Source: Gammaproteobacteria bacterium
GTDB taxonomy: Bacteria > Pseudomonadota > Gammaproteobacteria > Burkholderiales > Burkholderiaceae_B
NCBI GenBank assembly: GCA_030832095.1
Contig: JAURJT010000052.1
Location: 26,500-90,499 of the forward strand
Length of the DNA stretch: 64,000 nucleotides
Reading direction: 5' to 3'
Below the pieces are notes generated by a model. The model was not told where the DNA came from and made no database searches. It worked only from the letters and a program-made list of their open reading frames with translations. Position 1 is the first letter of the stretch, and each line of letters starts with the position of its first letter. The translations under genes were made by a program, and so were the position numbers. Positions 35,391-44,860 of this stretch are shown piece after piece.

Positions 35391-36398
35391 ATGAATGATC
35401 TCTCGCCTCAAAAGAAGTCTTTAGCGATTATCAAAAACCTATGGCGGCTGGTTGTCTGCTGTGCGATGGGGGGTGTATCTGCCGCCTATTCGCAAGTGTT
35501 TCCTGTTAAGCCCATCACCTTAGTTGTCCCGTATCAGGCCGGAGGGAGCTCTGACGCCATTGCTCGCACGATGGCGCGCTTGGTTGGAAAAGACCTTGGT
35601 CACCAAGTGATTGTTGAGAACAAGGCTGGCGCAGAAGGAATGATCGGGTCGCTCGATGTCATGAAATCTGCGCCAGACGGGTATCGTGTTCTCTTTGGTG
35701 GTGCGGGTTCGATGATTGTTGTTCCGGCCCTTAGGCGCACACCACCCTTTGATCCAGGCACTCAATTTACGCCGATTTCAGGAGTGATTGATTTTTCATT
35801 TTTTCTATACGCCCATCCCGAACTACCCGTTAAAAACTTAAAAGAGTTTGTGGAATACGCACGTGCGCATCCTGGGAAAATAAACTATGCAACGGGTAAT
35901 AACCAAGGTTTGCTGACGTTTGCCTACTTAAAAAAGAGTTTGAATCTTGACGTGGTTCAGGTGGCGTACAAGGGCGAAACAGCCGCGACCGCTGATTTGC
36001 TTTCAGGCCGCGTACAGGCAATGTTTGCAACGACGGCACCTTTGATGCATGCTAAAGAAGGCCGGCTTAAGGTGTTGGTCACCACCCTGCCACAACGAAC
36101 ACCTCTGCTGCCTGAGGTGGCAACCATGACAGAAAGTGGCTATCCAGAGTTTCCGTTTTCGCCGGCGGGTGGCTGGCTTGGTATTTTTGGCCCAGCTGAA
36201 ATGAATCCCGAGGTGGTTAAGGTTTTGCATCAGTCTTTTGGCAAAGCGCTGACTGATCCGGAAGTACAAAAGCAACTTGCGCAGGCAGGGCTGTCTTATC
36301 GTGCGATGGGGCTCGAGCAGATGGGGGTATTTGTCAAAGGCCAGCGTGATCAGTTTCATCATCTGATTCGAGACCTTGGTATTCCACTTCTCGATTAA
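35391..36398 (+). CDS. Bug receptor 8
   Basis: A 335-aa receptor with a charged N-terminus (SPQKKSL) and a signal peptide cleaved near AAYSQ before VFPVKPITLVV. Marks: VPYQAGGSSDAIARTMARL, APDGYRVLFGG, QVAYKGETAATADLLSG. It sits 28 bp after the CMD gene and 46 bp before the dienoyl-CoA-reductase-like gene, so these three are presumably one transcript in which the receptor imports the substrate of the enzymes. Confidence 0.92.
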   Translation: MNDLSPQKKSLAIIKNLWRLVVCCAMGGVSAAYSQVFPVKPITLVVPYQAGGSSDAIARTMARLVGKDLGHQVIVENKAGAEGMIGSLDVMKSAPDGYRVLFGGAGSMIVVPALRRTPPFDPGTQFTPISGVIDFSFFLYAHPELPVKNLKEFVEYARAHPGKINYATGNNQGLLTFAYLKKSLNLDVVQVAYKGETAATADLLSGRVQAMFATTAPLMHAKEGRLKVLVTTLPQRTPLLPEVATMTESGYPEFPFSPAGGWLGIFGPAEMNPEVVKVLHQSFGKALTDPEVQKQLAQAGLSYRAMGLEQMGVFVKGQRDQFHHLIRDLGIPLLD

Positions 36399-36444
36399 CC
36401 TGTGCCCGATCCAATCAAAAAATTAGAAATAGAGCAAGCGCCTC

Positions 36445-38481
36445 ATGTCTCAAATGCTGCAGTCACTGTATCCACTATTGCTATCCCCTTTGCAAGTTGG
36501 CGCGCATACGCTAGCCAACCGAGTCATTATGGGTTCATTGCACACCCGCTTAGAAAATGAGCCCGACGGCGTACATCGTCTTGCTGAGTTTTATGCGGCA
36601 CGTGCGCGTGGTGGCGTAGGATTGATCATCACAGGTGGTGTATCACCTAACTTCGAAGGGCGTGTCGAGCAAGGTGCTTGGGTGCTTGATTCGACCGAGC
36701 AGCTTGAGCAGCATATTCCAATCGTGCAGGCAGTGCATGAGGCGGGTGCAAAAATCGTTTTACAAATTCTTCATACAGGCATTTATGCCAAGCATGACGA
36801 AATTATTGGGCCTAGCGCCATTCGTTCGGTCATCAATCCGCGTCAACCGCGTGCTTTTACGGTTGAACAGATCGAGCAGACTATTGAAGACTTTGTCACG
36901 TGCGCAGTGCTTGCTCAGCAGGCGGGCTACGACGGTATTGAAGTGATGGGCTCAGAGGGATATCTGATGACTCAGTTCACAGCCTTACGAACCAACAAGC
37001 GCGACGATGAATGGGGGGGCTCGCTTGAAAATAGAATTCGGTTTCCGGTAGAGGTCGTACGTCGCACGCGCGAGCGTGTGGGCTCTGGCTTGTTGATCAT
37101 GTATCGAATTTCTGCGATTGATTTGGTCGACGGTGGTTTAACAGGTGACGAAATCGATCGGCTCGCGCAGGCGCTTGAGCAGGCGGGCGCAGATGCGCTG
37201 AACACCGGAATTGGCTGGCATGAGTCGGTGGTGCCCACCATCGCAACGAGCGTCCCGCGTGCTGCCTTTGCGTTTGCTGCGGCTCGACTCAAAAAAGTGG
37301 TTTCGATTCCGGTCGTGGCCTCAAATCGCATCAATATGCCCTCGGTGGCTGAAGATATTCTTGAACAGGGGCAGGCAGATTTAGTGTCGCTTGCACGCGC
37401 GTTTTTGGCAGATCCAGACTTTGTGGTGAAAGCAGCAACTGGGCGTACCGATGAAATTAATACCTGCATTGGTTGTAATCAAGCGTGCTTAGATCATATT
37501 TTTACCGATCGGATTGCGTCTTGTTTGGTGAATCCTCAAGCGTGTCATGAAACTGAGTTCACGGCACCAGCACCGCAAAAGACGCTGAAGGTTGCTGTGG
37601 TTGGCGCGGGGCCCGCAGGGTTGGCTTGTGCGATTACGGCAGCCGAGCGCGGTCACCAGGTTCATTTATTTGAAGCGAGTGGTGAAGTAGGGGGGCAATT
37701 GAACTTAGCTCGACGCATACCCGGAAAAGAACAAGAGTTTGCTGAGCTGGTGCGATATTTTAAAAAACGCCTGAGTACTACGGGTGTCAATGTCCATCTC
37801 AAGCAACGCGTAGATGCGTCAACGCTTGCCAGCGAAGGGTTTGAGCGCGTTGTGATCGCGACAGGTATCAAGCCGCGCACTCCAACTATTACGGGGATCG
37901 AACACGCGAAGGTCGTGAGTTATAGCGATGTGATCCTTGGCCGAGTGCAAGTGGGCGAGCGCGTGGCGATCATTGGCACTGGGGGCATCGGTCACGATGT
38001 TGCTGAGCTGCTCACTTCTGCCCACGAAGGGACACAGACGGCACAACAATTTTTGAATACCTGGGGTGTTGACCCAAGCATTGGCTCTGCGGGTGGTTTG
38101 CAAGCTAGTGTTGCCGAAGACTCTCAGCGCCAAGTGGTGATGTTGCAGCGAGGTACAAAAAAACCCGGGGCACGTTTAGGCAAGAGTACGGGCTGGATAC
38201 ATCGCACTAAGCTCACCAAACGTGGCGTGACTGCAGTGACAGGTTGTACCTACGACAAGATCGATGATCAAGGTTTGCACTACAGTGTGAACGGTGAGCG
38301 GCATGTTCTAGAGGTTGACACCATTGTCTTGTGTGCAGGGCAAGACTCTGAGCAAGAGTTAGCGGGTAGGCTGACCGGTGCAGTCTCGCATGTAGATTTG
38401 ATTGGTGGTGCGCGCGTGGCAACAGAGTTAGATGCGATGCGTGCGATCGATGAAGGTACGCGACTTGCGTTTGCGTGGTAA
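36445..38481 (+). CDS. NADPH-dependent 2,4-dienoyl-CoA reductase-like Fe-S flavoprotein (FadH type)
   Basis: A 678-aa three-part enzyme: OYE-type FMN barrel (about 10-335) with EVMGSEGYLMTQF and DEWGGSLENR; a 4Fe-4S ligand set Cys341, 344, 348, 360 (CxxCxxxC-x11-C); then FAD- and NAD-binding halves with VAVVGAGPAGLACA (383-396) and VAIIGTGGIGHDVAELL. Length and layout match E. coli FadH. It reduces a conjugated diene thioester or acid in the cytosol. It closes the CMD-Bug operon and is followed by a terminator. Confidence 0.93.
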   Translation: MSQMLQSLYPLLLSPLQVGAHTLANRVIMGSLHTRLENEPDGVHRLAEFYAARARGGVGLIITGGVSPNFEGRVEQGAWVLDSTEQLEQHIPIVQAVHEAGAKIVLQILHTGIYAKHDEIIGPSAIRSVINPRQPRAFTVEQIEQTIEDFVTCAVLAQQAGYDGIEVMGSEGYLMTQFTALRTNKRDDEWGGSLENRIRFPVEVVRRTRERVGSGLLIMYRISAIDLVDGGLTGDEIDRLAQALEQAGADALNTGIGWHESVVPTIATSVPRAAFAFAAARLKKVVSIPVVASNRINMPSVAEDILEQGQADLVSLARAFLADPDFVVKAATGRTDEINTCIGCNQACLDHIFTDRIASCLVNPQACHETEFTAPAPQKTLKVAVVGAGPAGLACAITAAERGHQVHLFEASGEVGGQLNLARRIPGKEQEFAELVRYFKKRLSTTGVNVHLKQRVDASTLASEGFERVVIATGIKPRTPTITGIEHAKVVSYSDVILGRVQVGERVAIIGTGGIGHDVAELLTSAHEGTQTAQQFLNTWGVDPSIGSAGGLQASVAEDSQRQVVMLQRGTKKPGARLGKSTGWIHRTKLTKRGVTAVTGCTYDKIDDQGLHYSVNGERHVLEVDTIVLCAGQDSEQELAGRLTGAVSHVDLIGGARVATELDAMRAIDEGTRLAFAW

Positions 38482-38499
38482 CTGATTGAGGTCAAATAA

Positions 38500-38524
38500 A
38501 AACGCCCCGCGAGCGGGGCGTTTC
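38500..38524. terminator. Rho-independent terminator
   Basis: AAACGCCCCGC and GCGGGGCGTTT form a GC-rich stem with a tiny loop and flanking A/T tracts, between the FadH-type gene (+) and the small hydrophobic-protein gene (-). It should work in both directions. Confidence 0.9.
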
Positions 38525-38550
38525 TTCGTTCAGGATCGTGCGATCAAATA

Positions 38551-38808
38551 TTAGGCGGCAACGACTTCGGCTTCAGGAGCCTTTTTGCTGACATTGATAT
38601 GATCCCAAAGGTTTTTGCCCGAAACCGACTTCGAGAACGAGTCAGCGACGACCAATAAAACCGCCCAAGGAGCCACGAAAGCTGCGGCGGCAGCGCCAAC
38701 TGCTACGTGAGCGGCGCCGTTCACAAGGTTACCGTCCAACAACAGGCTTGCGCCGGGTAACATTGTTTCGCCAACTAATTTAACGCCGTTATTAATTACG
38801 TCTGACAT
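38551..38808 (-). CDS. Small hydrophobic Ala/Gly-rich protein, function unknown
   Basis: An 85-aa protein beginning MSDVINNGVKLVGETMLPG. Two hydrophobic stretches (about 35-60, Ala- and Val-rich) suggest membrane association; the C-terminus is charged then Ala-rich. No catalytic motif. I do not recognise the family securely. Ribosome site CTGGAG, terminator downstream and an AT-rich 212-bp upstream region with a large palindrome support a real, separately regulated gene. It lies just downstream of amtB. Confidence 0.7.
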   Translation of the reverse strand: MSDVINNGVKLVGETMLPGASLLLDGNLVNGAAHVAVGAAAAAFVAPWAVLLVVADSFSKSVSGKNLWDHINVSKKAPEAEVVAA

Positions 38809-38960
38809 ATTTTTTCTCCAGAGTTTACTGAAAGTCTATTATTGACCGAGGGGGCCCCCTCGTTGAAATGCATTAACAAAATAGACAAATTGAATTGTGC
38901 ATTAAAAAATGCAAAAACATATGACATTTTGCAAAAAACAACAAAATTTCTTTAAAAATC

Positions 38961-38997
38961 ATTATGTACATGAACGTAAGTTCATCATGTACATAAT
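38961..38997. promoter_or_regulatory. Palindrome in AT-rich region between amtB and the small-protein gene
   Basis: ATTATGTACATGA pairs with TCATGTACATAAT (13 bp), and the 11-nt centre, with flanking bases, contains a nested GAAC-gtaa-GTTC. The whole 38809-39020 gap is strikingly A/T-rich. It could terminate amtB transcription, though no T-run follows on the - strand, or be an operator for the small gene 150 bp downstream. Confidence 0.55.
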
Positions 38998-39020
38998 GTC
39001 ATTATAACACATTGAAATAC

Positions 39021-40502
39021 TTAGCTTTCATAAGCCGATTCGCCGTGCGAAGTAATATCCAACCCCTCCCGCTCTTGATCTTCAGGCACACGCAAACCAA
39101 ACACTAAGTCTGCAATTTTGAAGGCGATATAAGCCACCACACCAGACCAAACCAGAGTGACTAAGACGCTTTGACCTTGAATCAAAAACTGATCAATGAT
39201 TGAGTATTCAGTCGCAGCAGCGTTGGTGACGTAGTCGTAGATGCCAGTGCCACCGAGCTTTGGTGCGGCGAACACAGCGGTTAACAGGGCACCTAAAATC
39301 CCTGCAACACCGTGAATACCAAACACGTCCAAGCTATCATCTGAGCCTAAGAGTTTCTTTAAGCCACTGACGCCCCAGATACAGACGAATCCACCCGCGG
39401 CACCGATCGCCAGAGCACCCATCGGGCCTACAAAACCAGCCGCAGGTGTGATGGCAACCAGGCCAGCGACGCAGCCAGAAGCACCGCCTAGCAGTGAAGG
39501 TTTGCCTCGCAAGAGCCATTCGGCGAACGTCCAGGCCAGTACTGCAGCCGCGGTGGCCAGCAGGGTGTTGGCAAAGGCTAACGCAGCGGTGCCGTTGGCC
39601 TCAAGTGCTGAGCCGGCGTTAAAGCCAAACCAGCCAAACCATAGCAGCGCAGCACCAATCATGACGTGGACCATGTTGTGCGGCTTCATAGACTCTTTGC
39701 CAAAGCCTAAACGCTTACCAATGACAAACGAGCCCACTAAACCAGCAATCGCAGCGTTGATGTGTACAACGGTACCACCAGCAAAGTCGAGTACACCCTT
39801 TTGAAACAACCAGCCGGCTTTAGCAGCCATGGCTTCAAGCGAGGCAGCATCCTTGATGTCGTCTGGACCGGGCCAGAACCAAACCATGTGGGCGATCGGC
39901 AAATAGGCAAAGGTAAACCACAGCACCATAAATAACAGGATGGCTGAGAACTTCGCACGCTCTGCGAAGGCACCAACGATTAGGCAGCAGGTGATGGTGG
40001 CGAAGACACCCTGAAACACCATGAATACGTACTCAGGTATCGCAACGCCTTTGCTGAATGTGGCTGCCACAACTTCAGGGTTAAGACCTGCCAAAAACAG
40101 CCGATCAAATTTTCCGATAAAAGCGCTGCCTTCGGTAAAGGCAAGGCTATAGCCATAAATTGACCACAGTACGATGATCAAAGAGAAAACGACCAAGCAC
40201 TGCATCAAGATCGACAACACGTTTTTACTGCGGGTTAAGCCGCCGTAAAAGAGTGCCAAGCCGGGCAGACACATTAACAAGACCAAGGCAGTGCAGACCA
40301 TCATCCAGGCGGTATCGCCCTTGTTTGGAACAATCGCTGCCGGTGCCGCAGCGGGCGCCGCAGCTGCGGCTGCCGGTGCGGTAGCTGTTGCGGCTGGTTT
40401 GGCATCTTGAGCGTAAGCGGGGCTAGTTGAGGCAAGGCCCGCGACACCCATTACGGCCGCCAACAGACCTGTTGCTAGAAGTTTATTTAACCAATTTGAC
40501 AC
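39021..40502 (-). CDS. amtB: Ammonium transporter AmtB
   Basis: A 493-aa inner-membrane ammonium channel. It has a signal-like N-terminus ending near SPAYAQ, an Ala/Pro-rich linker to about residue 55, then 11 transmembrane helices. The twin pore histidines are present in LPIAHMVWFW and DVFGIHGVAG. GlnK binds the cytosolic face and blocks the pore when nitrogen is sufficient. It lies 14 bp after glnK, the usual pairing, and belongs to the sigma-54 operon started by the porin gene. Confidence 0.96.
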   Translation of the reverse strand: MSNWLNKLLATGLLAAVMGVAGLASTSPAYAQDAKPAATATAPAAAAAAPAAAPAAIVPNKGDTAWMMVCTALVLLMCLPGLALFYGGLTRSKNVLSILMQCLVVFSLIIVLWSIYGYSLAFTEGSAFIGKFDRLFLAGLNPEVVAATFSKGVAIPEYVFMVFQGVFATITCCLIVGAFAERAKFSAILLFMVLWFTFAYLPIAHMVWFWPGPDDIKDAASLEAMAAKAGWLFQKGVLDFAGGTVVHINAAIAGLVGSFVIGKRLGFGKESMKPHNMVHVMIGAALLWFGWFGFNAGSALEANGTAALAFANTLLATAAAVLAWTFAEWLLRGKPSLLGGASGCVAGLVAITPAAGFVGPMGALAIGAAGGFVCIWGVSGLKKLLGSDDSLDVFGIHGVAGILGALLTAVFAAPKLGGTGIYDYVTNAAATEYSIIDQFLIQGQSVLVTLVWSGVVAYIAFKIADLVFGLRVPEDQEREGLDITSHGESAYES

Positions 40503-40516
40503 AATACACCTCGTCT

Positions 40517-41721
<1,205 letters not shown>

Positions 41722-41762
41722 GTTGAACTCCCTATGATTGAGTAACTGACAATCACCTAGGA

Positions 41763-41778
41763 AGCAAGATGCATGCCA
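41763..41778 (-). promoter_or_regulatory. Sigma-54 promoter of the porin-glnK-amtB operon
   Basis: On the - strand the sequence is TGGCATGCATCTTGCT, matching the -24/-12 consensus TGGCACG-N4-TTGCW with one mismatch and with exact GG-N10-GC spacing. Transcription would start about 12 bp further on (around 41752), giving a roughly 30-nt leader to the porin ATG. Confidence 0.85.
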
Positions 41779-41905
41779 TGTCTTGCCGAACAAGCAATAT
41801 TGTCTGTAAGGTCATCGTGTGAGGCCTGTTTTGGCCAGACACTTAGTATTCTGAAGCTGGTATTGAGATCCATGAGATGTGATCTCTAGATTTCTCACTA
41901 GGTTT

Positions 41906-41920
41906 GCACTGTGCGGATGC
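41906..41920. promoter_or_regulatory. Second, weaker NtrC-type site
   Basis: GCACTGTGCGGATGC fits GCAC[CT]-N5-GGTGC with one mismatch (GATGC). Its centre is 19 bp from that of the perfect site, close to two helical turns, suiting cooperative binding of NtrC dimers. Confidence 0.55.
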
Positions 41921-41924
41921 GTTT

Positions 41925-41939
41925 GCACCAATTTGGTGC
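41925..41939. promoter_or_regulatory. NtrC binding site (perfect palindrome)
   Basis: GCACCAATTTGGTGC is a perfect inverted repeat identical to the NtrC enhancer consensus arms. It lies about 165 bp upstream of the sigma-54 promoter, a normal enhancer distance. The remaining 41722-42069 gap holds no gene that I can support. Confidence 0.85.
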
Positions 41940-42069
41940 TGTCTGTCACAGCTGTGTCATAAAAAATAAGCGGCAGCTTTCCCACGCTATGGGCGACGGC
42001 CATTGCGCGCAGCCGTCCATCAGGCACTTCTGCCTGTACCAGAGGCGCACATGCTAATCTTGCCGCAGC

Positions 42070-42921
42070 ATGTCTACGCCTCTTCAATCAACAGCAACCC
42101 CTATGACGACACGCGTGGCTTCAGTGATCGAAATCGACGACGTTGATGGGCACCTTGCGATGATCGAACTCAATGACGTGACGAAGCGTTTTGACTCAGG
42201 GCTGCTTGCCTTGGGGGGAGTTTCGTTGAGTGTGGCCCAAGGCGAGTTTGTCACCATACTGGGGCCGTCTGGTTGCGGAAAAAGCACTGTATTAAAGTTG
42301 GTCGCTGGTTTGGTCATGCCAACAGAGGGCACCGTTGTTTCGCCGGCGCAAACAGACCAAACTGGTCGATCGACGGCGTACGTTTTTCAAGAGCCCACAC
42401 TGCTGCCCTGGGCGACGGTGTTTGATAATGTCTGGTTGCCGTTACGTTTGCAAGGTCAGTCTAGGCTTGACGCGCAGGCCGTGATAACTCGCGTGCTTGA
42501 GCAGGTCGGGCTTGGCGAATTTCATCATACCTACCCCGCGCAGTTATCGGGTGGGATGAAAATGCGGGTGTCGATCGCGCGAGCGTTGGTGTCACAGCCT
42601 CAAGTCCTACTGATGGATGAGCCCTTTGCCGCCTTAGACGATATCACCCGGCAACGCTTGAATGTCGATTTATTGACGTGGTGGCATGGTCAGTCAATGT
42701 CCGCGATGTTCGTCACGCACAACGTGGCCGAAGCCGTGTTTCTGAGTCAACGGGTGCTCGTGATGGGCGCGCGTCCGGGCAAGGTGGTCGCTGAGGTACG
42801 CATTGAGCAACCATACCCGAGAGACGTTAGTTTTCGACAGACAACAGCGTTCATCCATCATTGTCTAATGCTGAGCCACGCACTGGATGAGGCGAGTTCT
42901 GATGGGATGAAGCCGCGATGA
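42070..42921 (+). CDS. ABC transporter ATP-binding protein (NitT/TauT type)
   Basis: A 283-aa ATPase of the nitrate/sulfonate/taurine-type ABC uptake family. Walker A GPSGCGKST at 65-73, Q-loop FQEPTLLPW, signature LSGGMKMRVSIARAL, Walker B VLLMDEPFAALD and H-loop FVTHNVAEA are all intact. The first 30 residues are not conserved; ATG codons at 42103 and 42160 are alternative starts, the latter immediately before the conserved MIELNDVTKRF. Its stop overlaps the permease start. Divergent from the NtrC-controlled operon. Confidence 0.9.
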   Translation: MSTPLQSTATPMTTRVASVIEIDDVDGHLAMIELNDVTKRFDSGLLALGGVSLSVAQGEFVTILGPSGCGKSTVLKLVAGLVMPTEGTVVSPAQTDQTGRSTAYVFQEPTLLPWATVFDNVWLPLRLQGQSRLDAQAVITRVLEQVGLGEFHHTYPAQLSGGMKMRVSIARALVSQPQVLLMDEPFAALDDITRQRLNVDLLTWWHGQSMSAMFVTHNVAEAVFLSQRVLVMGARPGKVVAEVRIEQPYPRDVSFRQTTAFIHHCLMLSHALDEASSDGMKPR

Positions 42922-43682
42922 AGTTGGGTAACATTGTTCTACCGACCGCGGTCTGTGTGTCGCTGCTTTTAGGTTGGGAGTTATTTGTCCGGTGGGCAGA
43001 GGTTCCCGCTTACACACTACCCGCACCCTCGGCCGTGATTGAATCGCTTGTGGCCAACTGGAGTTCGCTTTTAGGAAGTTGGTGGTTTACTGTCAAAATT
43101 ACGCTCAGTGCTTTAGGCCTCGCTTGCCTAGGTGGGGTCTTGATTGCGTCGGTGTTCGCACTTTCGCCAAGCACAGAGCGTGCCTTGTTTCCGCTTGCAG
43201 TTGTGCTGCAGGTCACGCCGATCGTGGCGGTGGCTCCGCTCATGCTCATCTACATCGAAAGCACCATGGCCGCTTTGCTGCTGTGTGCCTGGATCGTGGC
43301 GTTTTTTCCGATCTTGTCGAACACTGTCATTGGCTTGCGGTCGATTGACAAAAATTTGCTAGATCTCTTTAGGCTGTATCGGGCGACCCCTTGGCAGCGT
43401 TTGGCCCTTTTGCGGGCGCCCTCGGCATTACCGTATTTTTTAGCGGGAGTAAAAATATCGGGTGGCTTGAGTTTGATTGGTGCCGTAACCGCCGAAATGG
43501 TTGCTGGCGCGGCGGGTCGCGACACGGGCTTAGCATCACGCATTCTTGAGGCGAGTTTTCGAACTGAGACGCCTAAAATGTTTGCAGCGTTATTGTTGCT
43601 GGTGGCAACAGGTGTTATGGTATTTCTCATATTAAATTTTTTGTCTAGAAAGCTTTTGGTTCAGCAGCCAAGTTTCGAATGA
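42918..43682 (+). CDS. ABC transporter permease (SsuC/TauC-like)
   Basis: A 254-aa inner-membrane permease with about six hydrophobic helices. It has VTPIVAVAPLMLIY in the middle and a cytoplasmic EAA-like loop around YRATPWQRLALLRAPSALPYFLAGVKISGG, which docks with the ATPase. It overlaps the ATPase gene by 4 bp (ATGA), indicating coupled translation. The substrate is set by the receptor encoded 111 bp downstream. Confidence 0.9.
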   Translation: MKLGNIVLPTAVCVSLLLGWELFVRWAEVPAYTLPAPSAVIESLVANWSSLLGSWWFTVKITLSALGLACLGGVLIASVFALSPSTERALFPLAVVLQVTPIVAVAPLMLIYIESTMAALLLCAWIVAFFPILSNTVIGLRSIDKNLLDLFRLYRATPWQRLALLRAPSALPYFLAGVKISGGLSLIGAVTAEMVAGAAGRDTGLASRILEASFRTETPKMFAALLLLVATGVMVFLILNFLSRKLLVQQPSFE

Positions 43683-43793
43683 CCCCACTCTGGTGATCAA
43701 AGAGGTTGGTCGCTTAACGGTGTTGAGCCTAGTTCGTACCCATATGCCTCGTTGAGTGTGCGTGAACTAAACATTTATGTGAAAAGGAAACCC

Positions 43794-44813
43794 ATGACTT
43801 ATAAATTTTTATTCAAGGCATTTGGGATGGTGCTGTTGACAACAAGCCTTGCGCAGGCTCAACAAGCAGTCTCCTTCGCAACCAACTGGAAAGCGCAAGC
43901 CGCTCACGGCGGCTTTTATCAGGCGCTTGCGGATGGCACCTATAAAAAATACGGTCTGGATGTCAAAATTATTCAAGGCGGCCCGCAGGTCAACAATCGC
44001 CCGCTCTTGCCCGCGGGGCGCATTGATTTTTTAATGACGGGTAACCTGTTGCACAGTTTTGATAATGTAAAGAATAAAGTGCCCGTGGTCGCTGTGGCGG
44101 CAATGTTTCAAAAAGATCCTCAGGCGTTGATGGCACACAAAGGACAAGGCTACGAAAACTTTGCCGCGCTCAAGACCGCGCCTGTTGCCTACATTGCCAA
44201 AGACGGACAATTTACTTGGTGGCAATGGCTGAAGGTCACGCATGGGTTTCGAGATGAGGCTTTAAAGCCTTACAACTACAACCTAGGGCCTTTTCTCTCA
44301 AACGCGAAGTCAGTCCAGCAGGGCTACTCGGTGGCCGAACCCATCTATATTAAAGAGCAAGGTAAGTTTGACCCCATCGTGCATCTGTTGGCAGATCATG
44401 GCTTCTCAACTTACAGCACGCTCATCGAAACCCGTGCCGATACTGTAAAAAACAAACCAGAGCTCGTGCAGAAGTTTGTCGACGCATCGATTCTAGGCTG
44501 GGTCAACTTTATGTACGGTGATCGCAAGGTCGCGACGGCGTTGATGCTGAAAGATAACCCTGAGTTGTCTGCAGCTGAGGTCGAGGCGTCGGTTAGTCTA
44601 ATGAAACAACAGGGTATCGTTGACTCGGGCGAGGCACGCACGCTTGGTATCGGTGCGATGAAGGCTGAACGTATTCAAGATTTTTATGCGCAGATGGTCA
44701 AGGCTGGTCTGTACAAATCGGGCGACGTTGATCTGACTCAAGTTGCCACGTCACAGTTTGTGAATAAAGCGACGGGCGTTGAGTTGACACAGCAATTGTT
44801 GAAAGCCAAATAG
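43794..44813 (+). CDS. ABC transporter substrate-binding protein (NMT1/ThiY-like)
   Basis: A 339-aa periplasmic protein starting MTYKFLFKAFG (AAGGAAA upstream); signal peptide cleaved near AQAQ. The N-terminal FATNWKAQAAHGGFYQALAD, then YKKYGLDVKIIQGGPQVNNR, follow the NMT1/ThiY pattern (N-W-x-x-Q-A-x-H-G-G-F-Y-x-A) used for pyrimidine and related N-heterocycles. Ligand not proven; a thiamine precursor or other N-compound is plausible given the nitrogen-regulated neighbourhood. No TPP riboswitch seen upstream. Confidence 0.87.
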   Translation: MTYKFLFKAFGMVLLTTSLAQAQQAVSFATNWKAQAAHGGFYQALADGTYKKYGLDVKIIQGGPQVNNRPLLPAGRIDFLMTGNLLHSFDNVKNKVPVVAVAAMFQKDPQALMAHKGQGYENFAALKTAPVAYIAKDGQFTWWQWLKVTHGFRDEALKPYNYNLGPFLSNAKSVQQGYSVAEPIYIKEQGKFDPIVHLLADHGFSTYSTLIETRADTVKNKPELVQKFVDASILGWVNFMYGDRKVATALMLKDNPELSAAEVEASVSLMKQQGIVDSGEARTLGIGAMKAERIQDFYAQMVKAGLYKSGDVDLTQVATSQFVNKATGVELTQQLLKAK

Positions 44814-44825
44814 AAAATGCGCCAT

Positions 44826-44852
44826 GCAATGAAGACCATCGGTCTTCATTGC
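44826..44852. terminator. Perfect 12-bp hairpin between convergent genes
   Basis: GCAATGAAGACC and GGTCTTCATTGC pair perfectly around a 3-nt loop, 12 nt after the ABC receptor stop and just before the stop of Bug receptor 9 on the other strand. There is no long T-run, but location and symmetry suggest a bidirectional terminator. Confidence 0.7.
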
Positions 44853-44860
44853 GGCTTATA

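Noticed and set aside
41940..42069. Second sigma-54 promoter facing the ABC transporter
   Set aside because: GGCAC-like sequences occur, but none has GC at the required 10-bp spacing from GG.
41812..42087. 91-residue open frame on the - strand upstream of the porin
   Set aside because: It overlaps both NtrC sites and the start of the ABC ATPase gene, has no recognisable domain and no ribosome site.
43683..43793. TPP riboswitch before the ThiY-like receptor
   Set aside because: No CUGAGA-type conserved core could be found here or upstream of the ATPase gene.
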